Assembly: GCA_018401675.1 (NCBI GenBank)
Contig: JAGYKM010000003.1
Span: 102,423-166,422 of the forward strand
Reading direction: 5' to 3'
Source of the DNA: Alphaproteobacteria bacterium
Lineage (GTDB): Bacteria > Pseudomonadota > Alphaproteobacteria > 16-39-46
DNA length: 64,000 bases
The notes under the pieces are model-generated. The model did no database searches. It saw only the letters and a list, made by a program, of their open reading frames with translations, and was not told where the DNA came from. Position 1 is the first letter of the stretch; each line of letters begins with the position of its first letter. Below are positions 1 to 11,199 of the stretch, in pieces. Position numbers and translations under genes: made by a program.

Positions 1-341
1 CCATAGGCCATAGGAAACCCTAGAATAAGACAACAAATAGTAGCAAATGCTAGCAATCCCAATAGAATTCAGATAGGCCAGAATATAGAGATCGTCCCAA
101 AGCAGATATAAATAGTTTCAAAATGAATCTTGAATAAAAGAGCATCTTCTCCAAAGCGTTCCACAATAGGTTTATAAGGAGGTATGCCTATACTCAATTC
201 TGACAAAGAAATTTTAAAAATAAAGAGAAAGGGGATGAAAAAGAAAAGAATCATCCACATATAAGGCAAAAGAATAATGACCGCCTTATGGTTAAAGTAT
301 TTTTGAATTAACTGAGAATAAAAACCGTGCAAACGTTTCAT
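1..341 (-). pseudogene. potH: Polyamine ABC transporter permease PotH/PotB, frameshifted, runs off the window
   Basis: The N-terminal part of the inner-membrane permease that works with the PotG ATPase and PotF binding protein is visible. The first 80 residues hold a hydrophobic segment followed by the family-typical stretch PFLFIFKISLSE and IPPY. Near position 117 the matching protein moves to another frame (NYLYLLWDDLYILAYLNSIG) and near position 40 returns to the first frame (ICCLILGFPMAYG), so two compensating indels are implied and the first frame meets an in-frame TGA. The ATG overlaps the potG stop by four bases (ATGA), which fits one operon. The rest of the gene lies outside the window. 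Either the gene is decaying or the sequence carries indel errors. Confidence 0.75.
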
Positions 342-1495
342 GTGGTTAAAATAATCCCGTTTTCACTTTGCCAATATAAGTATACTTTATCGTCCCAAGT
401 CACTGGTTGCTCCGTAAGCCTTACGAGATTAGGCATAGTAGCCAGAATGCGCTTTCCATTGCGTAAATCCACATGATAAATAGATACATCCCCTAAGTAT
501 TCAATATCATGCACTATGCCTTGAGCCATATTTTCCGCAAGATCCTCTTTTGCCAAAATAGGCGTCCTAGAAATTTTTATTTTTTCCGGCCTCACCCCTA
601 CAGTCACTTGAGCTCCTGGTGGCACTGTTGCTGAATGACTCACCCGTAATACATGACTCAGATCTTCACTTTGTACCAAAGTGGAGTCTGGTGTATCTTC
701 CACCACAATCCCTTCAAATAAGTTTATGGAACCAATAAAATCAGCCACAAAGCGAGAGTTGGGAAATTCATATATCTCATGTGGGGTGCCTACTTGACGA
801 ATTTGACCTTCTTCCATAACCCCCAATCGAGTGGACATGGTCATGGATTCTTCTTGATCATGACTGACCATAATAAAGGTAATACCCACCCGTTCTTGAA
901 TAGTTACAAGTTCTAATTGTGTTCTTTCTTTGAGCTTTTTATCCAACGACGCCAATGGCTCGTCCAACAAAAGAAGTTTTGGTTGTTTTACCAAACTGCG
1001 CGCCAAAGCCACTCTTTGACGCTGACCTCCGGATAGCTGATGGGGCATTCTTTTCTTGTACCCAGACATTTGCACCAGTTCTAGCCCATTTTCTAAGCGC
1101 TCTTTTATTTCTTTTCGGGATAATTTTTCTTGTTTAAGACCAAAAGCCACATTCTGCTCAACAGTCATATGGGGGAATAAAGCATAGGATTGAAACATCA
1201 TGTTGACTGGGCGTTCATAAGGAGGAATATGACTCATATCCATGCCATCGATAAAGATTTTTCCACTTGTTGGCGCCTCGAAACCCGCCAACATACGTAA
1301 AAGGGTGGTTTTGCCGCACCCGGATCCTCCTAAAATAGAAAAAAATTCGCCTTGATAGATAGACAAGCTTAGATTGCTCATAGCCACAACCCCATCAAAT
1401 TCCTTTGAAACGTTCTCAAGACGGATGTAGGGCTTCGCCTTAGGATCTTGCCAAGGCTCCATCTTTAGGTTTCTTTTGGGTGATTTTGATGCCAC
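338..1495 (-). CDS. potG: Polyamine ABC transporter ATP-binding protein PotG
   Basis: This cytoplasmic ATPase energises spermidine/putrescine uptake. At 385 residues it has the usual length for the family. Visible motifs are Walker A GGSGCGKT (residues 56-63), the ABC signature LSGGQ (154-158), Walker B LLLLDEP (174-180) with the D-loop ASLD, and the switch histidine in VSHD near residue 211. The last 120 residues fit the TOBE regulatory domain of this family (VGVRPEKI). The gene lies 32 bases downstream of potF and overlaps potH, so the three look like one transcription unit. The frame is intact, unlike potH. Choice between PotG and PotA rests on similarity to the PotFGHI set and is not certain. 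Confidence 0.9.
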   Translation of the reverse strand: MASKSPKRNLKMEPWQDPKAKPYIRLENVSKEFDGVVAMSNLSLSIYQGEFFSILGGSGCGKTTLLRMLAGFEAPTSGKIFIDGMDMSHIPPYERPVNMMFQSYALFPHMTVEQNVAFGLKQEKLSRKEIKERLENGLELVQMSGYKKRMPHQLSGGQRQRVALARSLVKQPKLLLLDEPLASLDKKLKERTQLELVTIQERVGITFIMVSHDQEESMTMSTRLGVMEEGQIRQVGTPHEIYEFPNSRFVADFIGSINLFEGIVVEDTPDSTLVQSEDLSHVLRVSHSATVPPGAQVTVGVRPEKIKISRTPILAKEDLAENMAQGIVHDIEYLGDVSIYHVDLRNGKRILATMPNLVRLTEQPVTWDDKVYLYWQSENGIILTT

Positions 1496-1527
1496 TTTAA
1501 CTCCTTCCAGGATAGGTTATTTCGTCG

Positions 1528-2682
1528 CTAAACACCTGTTTTAATCCGTATCCACATACGCGAACGCCACCTCTCAAAGTTCGGCGGCGCGCTTTGACTC
1601 ACATATAGCCGCTTCATGACCGCAGCCGAGGGGTAAATATTAGGGTTATTTTTAACCGCATCATCTACATAAGGCAGAGAAGCTTTGTTTGGGTTCGCAT
1701 AGTAAACATAATTGGTTATGCGCCCAATAATCTGCGGACGCAAAATAAAATCAATAAATTTATAGGCGTTTTCCAAATGGGGCGCATCCTTGGGGATGGC
1801 CATAACCTCAAACCAAATCTCCGCCCCTTCCTTGGGTATGGAGTACTTGATAGAGGTGTTTTTATTAAGTTCTTGCGCCCGCAAAGACGCCTGGAACACA
1901 TCCCCAGACCATCCGAGCGCCAAGCAAGTCTCTCCCGTCGCGAGATCTTCGATAAGGCCACTGGACGTAAACTTACGAATCATAGGCCGCAAGATCTTTA
2001 GCGTCTCAATAGCCGTCTTTAGCTCTTCTTTTGTAGCTGTGCTGGGCTGCACACCTTGATACATTAACAATGCATTAAAAACGTCCAAGGCACTTGATTG
2101 AAAAGAAATACCCGACCCTTCAAAATGCTTTAAAACTTCCGGATCAAATAGAATCCTAAAGCTCTGGGCCAACGCGTCAATGTCCTCCCCTGGCCAAGCT
2201 TTTTCTAAGCACGTTTTATTATATGCAACCCCAATGGTTCCCCAAAAATAAGGGATGCCATAGGTATTCCCAGGATCAATTTCTTGAAGACGCCCTAGGA
2301 TAGCACTATCCAGATTTTTATAGTTTGGCAATCTGCGGACGTCTATTTCATGATAAATGCCAGCTTTGATTTGTCGTGCGAAAAAAGGATTGGCAGAGGG
2401 GAAAACCACATCATACCCTGCACTACCCAGAAGAAGCTTAGACTCTAGAACCTCATCACTATCATAAACGTCATAGTTAACAGTAATGCCGGTCTCTTCT
2501 TCAAAATCCTTGATAACTTGGGGGTCAATATTGTCCGCCCAATTATAAATATTCAACAAAGACTTCTCAGCTGGACTCTCCTGAAATCCCAGTCCTACCA
2601 TCATAACCAAACATAAAATTGCCCACCGCAAAACTGCGCTAAGCGAGCTATTCAGTCTCTCCTTGACCTTCTTATATAGCAT
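1528..2682 (-). CDS. potF: Periplasmic polyamine-binding protein PotF/PotD
   Basis: Extracytoplasmic substrate-binding protein of the polyamine importer, 384 residues. It starts with a basic N-terminus and a hydrophobic signal segment (about residues 18-35). The mature protein begins with the characteristic LNIYNWADNIDPQVIKDFEE, followed by the family pattern YDVVFPSANPFFARQ and GIPYFWGTIGVAYNK. No lipobox cysteine was clear, so a soluble periplasmic protein is likely. It is the first gene of the potF-potG-potH unit. A putrescine preference is suggested by resemblance to PotF but cannot be settled by eye. Confidence 0.88.
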   Translation of the reverse strand: MLYKKVKERLNSSLSAVLRWAILCLVMMVGLGFQESPAEKSLLNIYNWADNIDPQVIKDFEEETGITVNYDVYDSDEVLESKLLLGSAGYDVVFPSANPFFARQIKAGIYHEIDVRRLPNYKNLDSAILGRLQEIDPGNTYGIPYFWGTIGVAYNKTCLEKAWPGEDIDALAQSFRILFDPEVLKHFEGSGISFQSSALDVFNALLMYQGVQPSTATKEELKTAIETLKILRPMIRKFTSSGLIEDLATGETCLALGWSGDVFQASLRAQELNKNTSIKYSIPKEGAEIWFEVMAIPKDAPHLENAYKFIDFILRPQIIGRITNYVYYANPNKASLPYVDDAVKNNPNIYPSAAVMKRLYVSQSAPPNFERWRSRMWIRIKTGV

Positions 2683-3158
2683 GAGAATTACCCCTATCTA
2701 CCTTGGAACTTCTGCATCAAGGATATCCTAACTGCAGCAGATGAAAGTTTCTCAATGTCTTTTCTTACACATAAGTCCATCTAATTATGTCCATCGTTTC
2801 TTCTTTAATAAAGAGAATAAGCCGTCAGCCAGACTATAGCAATTTAGGGACTTTGTACAAGTAAATAAGCCCGTACCCGCCTCATAAACTAGAGGGGATG
2901 ATTCACCATACGTTCCATATAAATCTGACAAGAAAAATACCATGGTCTTATTTATTTTAGCCCCACTCTGAGCGATCCCATCCCACTAAAAAAGGATGGG
3001 TTGTGTTATTGGCAATTTCAACTACAATTAGGGAAAAAGGATGATGCCTATGGTGAAGAGTCTCGTCAAAATAGAGCTTTGACAACGCCTTCCAAAACGC
3101 GCAACTTTCTTGCTAGGGTCTGTTCTTAGGGTTATCCTTTGGAAATAGAGATCACATC
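2683..3158. other. Intergenic region between potF and the patatin remnant
   Basis: No credible gene was seen. It should hold the potF promoter (minus strand) and the 5' side of the patatin locus. A short inverted repeat, CCCATCC at 2977-2983 and GGATGGG at 2994-3000 with a ten-base A-rich loop, could form a hairpin. The stretch just upstream of 3159 reads as broken frames and may contain more of the patatin N-terminus. Confidence 0.4.
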
Positions 3159-4154
3159 TTGCTCGCTCAACCAAGAGATCCCCATCTTATCCGCATTCTA
3201 GTCTTGGAAGGAGGGGGTATCTGTGGGATCTTGTCCGCCCGAATTTTGCAAGAAATTGAATCTAGAGCCCAACGTCCCATAAGCGAGCTCTTTGACGTCA
3301 TCGTAGGCTCGTCAACGGGCTCTATCCAAGCCGCTCTCACGACCCCTATTCCCCATACCAAGACGCCTGCCTATGCTGCAAAAGACATTCTGGATTTTTA
3401 TTCTACTTATGCCAAAGAAGTTCTAACCCCTTCTTGGTGGCGCTGCATTATGACCTTAATGGCTTAATATCGCCTCTTCTCTAGTCATAAAAATGTTAAC
3501 AAGATATTAACAAAAATCCTAGGTACTCACCTGGCTAGATCAATCTCTCACGAAACTCATTATTCCAGCTTATGATTCCATACGTCTGATGTATATCTTT
3601 TCCAAAGTAACCAAAGTCCGCACAGTCCCACCCTCCTCAAAGATGTGGTTATGGCAAGCACCTCTATTCCCAATATATTTCCAGCCTTCCCATGGCTTTT
3701 CCAGGACGGAATCCATTACCTGACCGATCCCTTACTCACGGCAAACGACCCTGTCACTATAGCTCTTATTTATACTGATATGATCTATCCCAAGACTCCC
3801 AAATTATTAGTGTCCTTCGGCTCTGGAATAATAGATGCACAAAGTACTCTCAAGACCAATCCGTATCAAGGGTTGATCCAAGGTCCCTCCACTTGGATCA
3901 AGATGATTTTCCAAGGAAATGAAGATAAACTAAACGCGCTTATGGAAGAATTAAGAAAGCATAATGGCTTTGGCCTAGAGTTCTATTTTCGCTTCAACCC
4001 CCGATTGCCCCAAAGCGAATCAGATCATCTTAATGCGTCAGCCCAGAACATTTTCAATCTTACAGCTACGGCTGATGCGTATATTATAAAGCACTCACAA
4101 GAAATAGACCAAGTGGTTCATCTTCTTCTTACCACCCATGGGGTTGCAACATAA
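3159..4154 (+). pseudogene. Patatin-like phospholipase, frameshifted
   Basis: Patatins are serine-aspartate dyad lipid hydrolases, common in intracellular bacteria. The first frame (3159-3467) carries the oxyanion loop EGGGICG, one residue off the usual DGGGxRG, and the nucleophile elbow GSSTG. The second block (3645-4154) carries the catalytic-aspartate region FQDGIHYLTDP and a family-like LLVSFGSG. Between them the reading alternates between frames (NGLISPL, SHKNVNKILTKILGTHLARS, LIIPAYDSIR), so at least four small indels are needed. Both catalytic residues survive in the nucleotide sequence. The start is uncertain: 3159 is a TTG. It is probably a decaying effector-type gene, with sequence error as the alternative. 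Confidence 0.75.
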
Positions 4155-4232
4155 AATGTCCTTCCCCATTCTTTAAGAAGGCGTCTTCATAGGACTCCCT
4201 ACAAAGACGCTATCCTTAATTTCGCTTGCCAA

Positions 4233-5624
4233 TCAGTTAGTAAATTCGAGATCTAGCTTTATAGCCGATTTTCCTAACTTAGCCCTATGGGCCTCCATTG
4301 TTCGGAAGCTTGCTTGACCATAAGACCTCATAGGATTAGCAGCAAAGTTAACGGTTCTAAGAGCAGTATGCCATTCTAAACCCTCTGCCAAATAAACAGC
4401 ATCCGGAGCTTCCAAGCCCGTTGATTCAAGAGTCAATTCCACAAGACGCGGGCAACCAGCAAGAAAAATCTTCAAAGCTTCTCCACTACCCGAGAGCGAA
4501 TTTTCCTTCACACTCACTTTCTCCAATGGCGAGTTACCCAAATCCACCAACCATGCCTGAAATTGTGGAGATAGAATACCATTGTCTTCCAGAAATAGGG
4601 TTTTTAACGCTCTAAGGTTAGTTAATTCTACAGAAAGTGAAACACAAGATAGGTGCTCCAAAGTTTGGGGCATCTTCCTAAAATCTAATGGGGTATCACC
4701 AAAATTCCCCCATATAGTTAAAGAGAGAAGATTGGGAAATATGCCTCCCCAACCGTCAAAGAAACCCGGTGCACCAGATCCTGGGCAATCTAGGGATTCA
4801 AGGGTCAAATGAGTAAGATTTGGATAAACTCTTTCTTTAAAGAGCCTGGCCATTTGAGGTGCCCCCTCTTGCATTGACAGTTCTTTAATAGAACACCCAG
4901 AGGAAGCTGAGAAATCAATAGGAGCCCCAGAATTCTTAAAGCATAACTTTTCAAGAGCGGGGAATTGGACACCTAGAAAACCCTGGGCAAGAGGATGAGA
5001 TGCGTCAACATTTGATAGTATCAAGGTTTTTAGGCCCAACAGTGGCCGAGGTGATCGTGATAAAATATCCCAAGCTCTATTGGAGGAAACCTCTAAATGC
5101 CTAACTCCTTGAATCTGGAACGTCCTATCGCCCGAAAACCCAAGGTTACTTACCAAACTCGCTAAACTACGTATATCAAGAGATGGTGAAGCCCCTCCAA
5201 AGCGCCAAAAACCGGGACAAATATGAACCAAGGAAGCGTCTATAATCTGCTTCCACTTCCTTGATGTTTCTCTTGTTTTATAAACATCTTTAAGGTTTTG
5301 AACATTATTGTCTATCAAGAATTTGAAAATAGTTATACTTATCTCTGAAGAAAGCTGAGATATAAAATCAATCTCAGAAGATACCGCTGGACTTACGCTT
5401 CTCTCCCAATCCCGCTCAGCGTCCCCCATATAAACACCACTATCAGGAAACCCACGCATCCTTTTGTGCCGGGCGGAGTTTCCCGTACCATTTAGGCTCT
5501 CCGTAAACGCCTCTAAGGCCTGCCGTTTGGACTCAAGTCCACCCATGGCCCCACCGCTTAACTCACCCAAAATAAAACAAGCAGCAATACTCACCCCCAT
5601 AAGGGTCCTGGACACTAAATTCAT
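4233..5624 (-). CDS. Secreted F-box-like / leucine-rich-repeat protein, candidate host ubiquitin-pathway effector
   Basis: 463 residues, intact. Residues 1-27 form a signal peptide (hydrophobic VSIAACFILGELSGGAMG). Around residues 88-135 lies an F-box-like stretch (ISQLSSEISITIFKFL then LKDVYKTRETSRKWKQII), with the leucine, glutamate-isoleucine and isoleucine-phenylalanine spacing of F-box domains, where P is replaced by S in the LP pair. From about 170 to the end are irregular leucine-rich repeats (LKTLILSN, LTHLTLES, LKTLFLED, LVELTLES). In eukaryotes F-box/LRR proteins recruit substrates to SCF ubiquitin ligases, and intracellular bacteria use similar proteins as effectors. The function here is inferred. 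It is a single-gene unit with an AT-rich upstream region. The F-box call is weaker than the LRR call. Confidence 0.7.
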   Translation of the reverse strand: MNLVSRTLMGVSIAACFILGELSGGAMGGLESKRQALEAFTESLNGTGNSARHKRMRGFPDSGVYMGDAERDWERSVSPAVSSEIDFISQLSSEISITIFKFLIDNNVQNLKDVYKTRETSRKWKQIIDASLVHICPGFWRFGGASPSLDIRSLASLVSNLGFSGDRTFQIQGVRHLEVSSNRAWDILSRSPRPLLGLKTLILSNVDASHPLAQGFLGVQFPALEKLCFKNSGAPIDFSASSGCSIKELSMQEGAPQMARLFKERVYPNLTHLTLESLDCPGSGAPGFFDGWGGIFPNLLSLTIWGNFGDTPLDFRKMPQTLEHLSCVSLSVELTNLRALKTLFLEDNGILSPQFQAWLVDLGNSPLEKVSVKENSLSGSGEALKIFLAGCPRLVELTLESTGLEAPDAVYLAEGLEWHTALRTVNFAANPMRSYGQASFRTMEAHRAKLGKSAIKLDLEFTN

Positions 5625-5945
5625 CTTTTCACAATCTAAAATAGGTTAATAAATATTCTAAAAAATTAAATATACTCTATATGCTGAATATGCGGACAAT
5701 ATATACCGTCAGCTTGGAAATATTACAATCTTAGGTTCTTAATAAAGAAATGAATAAATAGAGAATGATATCTCGTATATTTTATAATATACTGTATAGA
5801 AACATATAAAAAATTATTTATTTTTTAAATAGTTAATGTGTTTGTGACTTTAATTTTCACTATCTGTAGGTTTGTAATACCCAAAGCGGTTTTTAGAGAA
5901 TTAATATCCCCTTTCTTCTTTGATCACTTCGGTAATAATAGTCTC

Positions 5946-7015
5946 TTAAAGCAAGCATCTTTCCATGCTAAAATTAGCTTTAGCAAACATAAGCATGGAT
6001 TCTGGGTTCCAGTCTTGCAAAGTAAACCTCAACAGCATTTAATAGACCATAAGCTTGAGCCCGGCTATGAATGCCTCCACCGTATGCGTGAGACTCAGTG
6101 AGTTCTGATCCCGAAGGTTGAATGCTCATTTCAAGCATATCCCCCTTAGATTCGCCAGGACTTCTGGAGACCATTAATTGATCCAACTCTTTCGTGGACA
6201 TTCCCATCTTGATCGTCTCTCTGTCCGAGTCCTTCATCCATGTCTTGCCCATGCGTTCTCCTGTTCCGCTCCTATTTTTTCTATAGCTTGCTCTAAATCG
6301 GTAAACTGTCTTCTCACCCTTGCCAAGGGGGCCAGTAGTCCCTTTAGATGCCCTATGATAAGCGCTTCCACACCAGAAACCAGATTCTTACACTGACTTA
6401 GCTCAGCCCCTAGGCTTTGGTAAAAGCTCCATGGAGTTCTGCCCATAGCCAAAAAGACTGCCCTGTGCCTCTTGTCCCTCTTCCGGTGCCGGAGTTCGAG
6501 AGACGGTGCTGGCGACTCCTTTCCAGTCCCAAAGGTAAATTCCTGGGAGTCTGCTGTAGATTTACGGGTTATAGGGATTGAATTTAGATTAAGCGAGAAT
6601 TTCTCATTCAGCCACATAAAAGGAGAGAGTCGAGCCGCGGGATCTGTTTTTAATAACGAAGGATACGCCGAAGCCCAAAACGTTTCCAAAAGGCCACCCA
6701 TGGTTTCAAGACCTCTTTTTAATCCTTGCAGACCATAAAGCTCGTACCATGCCTCTATAAGCCAGGCCATTACTTGCAGATCTTTCCCCTTGGACTCCAA
6801 AGCCATGAGGCAATTTGACGTTCTACCTCTTTAAAATCTGATTTTAAGCCTTCCTCGTTGCCACGCCTTGGGGTAACTGGGGATCATCGGCGCGCCTTGC
6901 TTCTAATAGACTCATAGATACCCGAATAGCGTAAATCTACACCGCTTCCTTTTTCCAGAAATGGGCCTGAGCAACGGATCGGAATCGGTGGTTATTTTTG
7001 TTTTTCAGAACTCAT
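5946..7015 (-). pseudogene. tssA: Type VI secretion protein TssA (ImpA family), frameshifted
   Basis: TssA caps and primes the sheath-tube during T6SS assembly. The ImpA N-terminal domain is recognisable, but its N-terminus is split over frames: GSGVDLRYSGIYESIR, then EARRADDPQLPQGV, then NEEGLKSDFKEVERQIAS, then a long open block at 6234-6806 starting ESKGKDLQVMAWLIEAW. The C-terminal block carries the SRAQAYGLLNAVEVYFARLEP motif typical of ImpA proteins, with another frame change just after it, ending with TAA at 5946. The summed length is about 356 codons, normal for TssA. At least five one- or two-base indels are required. The ATG overlaps the tssM TGA (ATGA). It is the last gene of the tssK-L-M-A run. 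Confidence 0.8.
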
Positions 7016-10000
7016 CTCCGCTTCCTTTCTTCACCCTCAACTCGTTTTGCAGTTTGAGGCAATAAAGGCGCTGCTTCGGGAAAGAAAGGCATAAGTACTG
7101 CCGTCTCTCCCCCTCTTTTGATGGCGTCTCTAGGGGTGAATCGAATGTAAGCTGGGCCATCTCTGTGTTATTTATCCGGCGTCATACGACTTGTGGTGGG
7201 TATTTCAAAAAAGAGAGTCTGGGGTTGGGGATCCACTCGCGCCTTGAAATCAGTAAGCTTAGCATTATGCTTCATCATAAGCTTCAATAAAGCCCAAGGC
7301 TCATTATAGGCGTAACTCGCTAAAAAGCCATTGATCATAAGGTCTGGTTGCTTGACATCTGCAGCAGGCATATTCGGCCCATCAGCAGCCCATCGGAACG
7401 CCACATTAACCGGGGTCCCATATTGCCACACCCCTTTTAAATTGGATGAGTATAAATCGAAGGTCTCTCTACCCATAGTACAGATCCAATCTATCAACTC
7501 ATTAGCCCCTCGTTCACTGCCTCTATTGACCCTAAACTCTATAGAAAAATCAAAAGTAGGCAAACTCTGGGGTGATTTATTAAGTAAGAATCCAGCAAAG
7601 AACAGCCGAACATCTTCCAATGCCAACATAAATTCGAGGGCATCACTGACATCCACCCCTTGAACCATGAGTTGTTTTAAATGGGCTCTGGCTCCTTCTG
7701 AAGTAGCGTCATAAATTTCAAAAAAGGCCCTTATGTCCTGAGGATCTGCTGATCCAACTTCCAACTCTGGATGAGCCCCCACGAAAGGAAACCGATGAGA
7801 TAACTTCCGATTAAACCAAACTTGCAAACCATCATAATGATTAAGAGCTTGTTTTCCAGTTAATTGCTCACACCGCCCTAATAACCCAGCGCCTGTAGCT
7901 GACTTAATCGAGTAAGAAAGAAACTTCCGATCCTTGGTCAAATTTTTTCAGGAGATAATTTTTTCTGTACAGTTTTCCAAAGCTTACGTCATTCATCTCT
8001 ACTTGAATAAACAAATCTGTATGCCGTTGTGAGGTTTTTTCCTTAAATAGGCGCTTACCTTAATTAATAGCTGCTAATGAGTGATAAGTCCTGTGTTTTC
8101 CGGGCTGAAGTTTAAATTTGGTGAAGCTAAGTGAAATTAAGTAACGGTAAAACTTTGTTGAACTAGGTAAATAATGCGTTCGCGTTCTAAGTTGAGAAAG
8201 GTAGCTAATGAGGCTTTATCACTAACACCAAAGGCAACATAGGCAGCATCTTTCCTGCCATTCCAATCTTCAAACATGAAACTGTTTGGCTCGTAAAAAC
8301 CTTCTGACTCAAAAAATGCGCTAACTTCAGCTAAGACTTCAGTGACCTGCCTGCCCAGCAAATTTCTCAAAGCCACCTTGCTTCCGGTCAGCACCGTAGA
8401 ATCTAGTAAATTTAAGAGGGTTAGGAATGTAGGCAAAACACCCGTGAGATTCTCTAACTGATTTCTCACATCTGCCTCGTAAGAATACTCCGCCATGAAC
8501 GACGTTTCCGCTATAAAATGTTTGAGCCCTCTGATACGAAAGCATCCACATTATCACCTGTCGCAATTCTTGCTATCTCCAGAAAAATTTCCTGAATGCT
8601 TTGAGGATAACTGGGTAATTCTTCTTTGCGAAACACTCAACTGACTTACCGTTTCTATGGCTTTCTCTAAGATAGGTTTACTCCAATACAATCTTGTTCC
8701 CACAGGAACCTCACCTAGTAGATCTCCGCCTTGTCGATTCTTCAGAAATTTTAGATTCACAAATTCACTCAAGGCTTTTTGCATAGACAGTAAGCCCATG
8801 GAGGGGGCGGCCACAACTTGCCATCTTCTTGAGCAAAAAGTGGGCTCCGTGGTGTCTGAAGTTAGGATTCTTCAACCTCTCTTCTTTAAATCCCCTGCTA
8901 GGCTTGAGCAGCTTTATAAGATAATTCATTAGCCACTACAGGTCCAAAAGAGGAAAAGAATAGATATTCCCCATAAGAGTGGTATAGCCGTCCCCGGGAT
9001 AGAAATAAGCATTATTTAGCCATGCCAACCCAGAGGAAGAAAGAATCGTCACGTCCTTATTAATACGTTCTAATAAATTATCTACATCCACACGAATGGG
9101 CAAAGACCCTTTTCGCGTTTCACCTAGGCTTGTTAATTCGGAAGAAAGACCAACCAACTCACTATACCCACCAGTATTTCCGGTGGTAGCCGCTAAGAAT
9201 TCCATGAATAAATCGTTTAATCTGTGCTGGGCGCGCATGGAATAGATTTCTATATGGATGGGATTTTCCTCAATGTAATCAAATCCTCTCTCATAGATCC
9301 CCTTAAGATCGCCCATATCTTTGATAAAATGTATCTGGAAAAGAAAAGTAATTATCTCTTCTAAGTCCTTAAGGCTTTTCGACTGTCCAAGATTTTTGTA
9401 TTTATCAATAAAAGTGAGAAGCTCTTCAAGGGCAATAACGTAGCCATTCAAAATTAGGAATTCCGTGGTCTCTAGAGGATTTAGCAAACTCAACTCTTTA
9501 ATATTACTTTCTACATAGGGCAAAGGATCTTCAATCACGCTCATGAATCTGTAGATAAGCTCATTGCGAATAGCCGTCAGAATAATTGAATTTAAGGTAA
9601 CGCTTAAGGCCTTCTCAAGCTTAAGTTCTATAGGATGGGTCCATGAAGGCGGAAACGCGAAGGAGGAAAAATTTCGATTTTTTAGAATCGCGAGACTCGA
9701 AATAACAGCCTTTGTTTCACTATCGTAAAATAATCTATCAAATTGATCCGCAACCCCAAGTTTATTTTTAGGTGCATTCTCCAAACTCTTTTTTATTCTC
9801 TCCAAAGTAGGTATCAGAAATTGAAATTCATCTTTTATTCTCATGTAGTCGTGAGCAAAAATAAAAATAAAGGCGATAGTCCACCCCACAATTATAAACC
9901 GCACCACGTTAATTGCCCGGCTTGCGGCTATAATTCTCCGTCTGCCTGGCATGGCTAGAACATACTCGGGGAAAACTTTATCGCCGACTAATTGGGAGGA

Positions 10001-11199
10001 GAAAATAATTTGTCTAGGGTTATCCATCCCATAACTCGATATGGGTTGGGTGGGCTGACAAGTAGCATACACATTCTCATTCTCTTGAGGTTGCCACGAA
10101 ATATCTCCTGTAAAGTACATTCCGCGGAAAAAGTAAGCATCTCGATATCCGCTTTCTTGGAATATTCCCATGAGATACATGGATATTTTTTCTTTGAGCT
10201 TAGCAAAATTTTCTGGAAAAAGAACCACACCTGGTCGATTTTTCTCATCTACCTCCTTGGAGAATATTTCTATTTGAGCTTCGCGCAAGGCATCCCGCAT
10301 AGTATCAAAAGCTTGCTCAATCCATCCTACTTGGAGCACCGTCCCAGAAGCAGAAGAGGGAGCCCACCCAAAGATCTCTTTCTGAATCTCTTGGGTTAAG
10401 GACCGAGAAAATTCTTTGAAGCCACTCACCATATCGCATTTGGTAAACACCACATAAACGGGCACACGCATACCTAAATATTTTTCTATGTTGGTTAAAT
10501 TCTGGCTGATATAATTGGCGCGCTGGTTGAGCATTTCTACATCGATTTTTTCCGGACCTACGAACTCACTCAGCGGAATGGTAAGAATCACCCCATCAAG
10601 AGGACGACGCACCCGAAAATGTGCCAATAAACTTAAGAACCTTGCCACTTACTTTTGAGAGATACCGGGCGGTGGCGCTTAAAAAATAGTCACCCTCTAC
10701 ATCAAGGACAAGACCATTTTCAAAATGACCAGAAGACACCTGGATTTTCACCTACTTTGGCAGCCATAGGGTCTCCAATGGGACGGGGTAACCTGAGTTC
10801 TTCGACTAAGGTGGTCTTGCCTGATGCTTGCGCTCCCACAATTACGAACCAAGGCAATCGATACAAAAAGTCCATATTGCCGAATTCTTCTCGCAAGATA
10901 TTTAAAGCCTTCACAAAGGACCGTATCATTTGATCCAGCGGCCAATACCCCAAAAGAGAAAGATACTCCCAGATCTTTACACTCCCTCGAAGAAGTTCGT
11001 TTTCGTCCTTTTCATGCTGCAGCTCTGCGCCTTTCAAGGCAGAGGCATTGGACCCAGAAGGTACCAAGGAGAGGTAAATATAATACGCAACTGAGAAAAT
11101 ACCCACGAAAGATACTATCAAGAGAATCCATGTCACGTAGGGAAGCCAAGATCCTAGAAGAAGTTCCAACGGATTATGGATAAAGGAATGCTTACTCAC
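7012..11199 (-). pseudogene. tssM: Type VI secretion membrane-complex protein TssM (IcmF family), multiply frameshifted
   Basis: TssM spans the inner membrane and periplasm in the TssJLM complex. The N-terminal block (11199-10720) has a membrane segment and the P-loop VGAQASGKTTLVEE. The next frame carries ENGLVLDVEGDYFLSATARY, then 10648-8936 carries RRPLDGVILTIPL, VYVVFTKCD, and another membrane segment (FIIVGWTIAFIFIF). Further blocks at 8814-8137 and 7941-7168 cover the periplasmic C-terminal domain (WQYGTPVNVAFRW), and a last frame ends at 7012 after RDGPAYIRFTPRDAIKRGG. The span of about 1,396 codons fits a long TssM, but seven or more small indels break it. The start GTG overlaps the tssL stop. 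As read, it cannot make full-length protein. Confidence 0.82.

Noticed and set aside
5838..6101. Plus-strand open frame near the end of tssA
   Set aside because: Antisense to the TssA C-terminal coding blocks, with no features of its own.
9992..10399. 135-codon plus-strand open frame inside tssM
   Set aside because: It overlaps clearly conserved TssM sequence on the minus strand and has no protein-family features.
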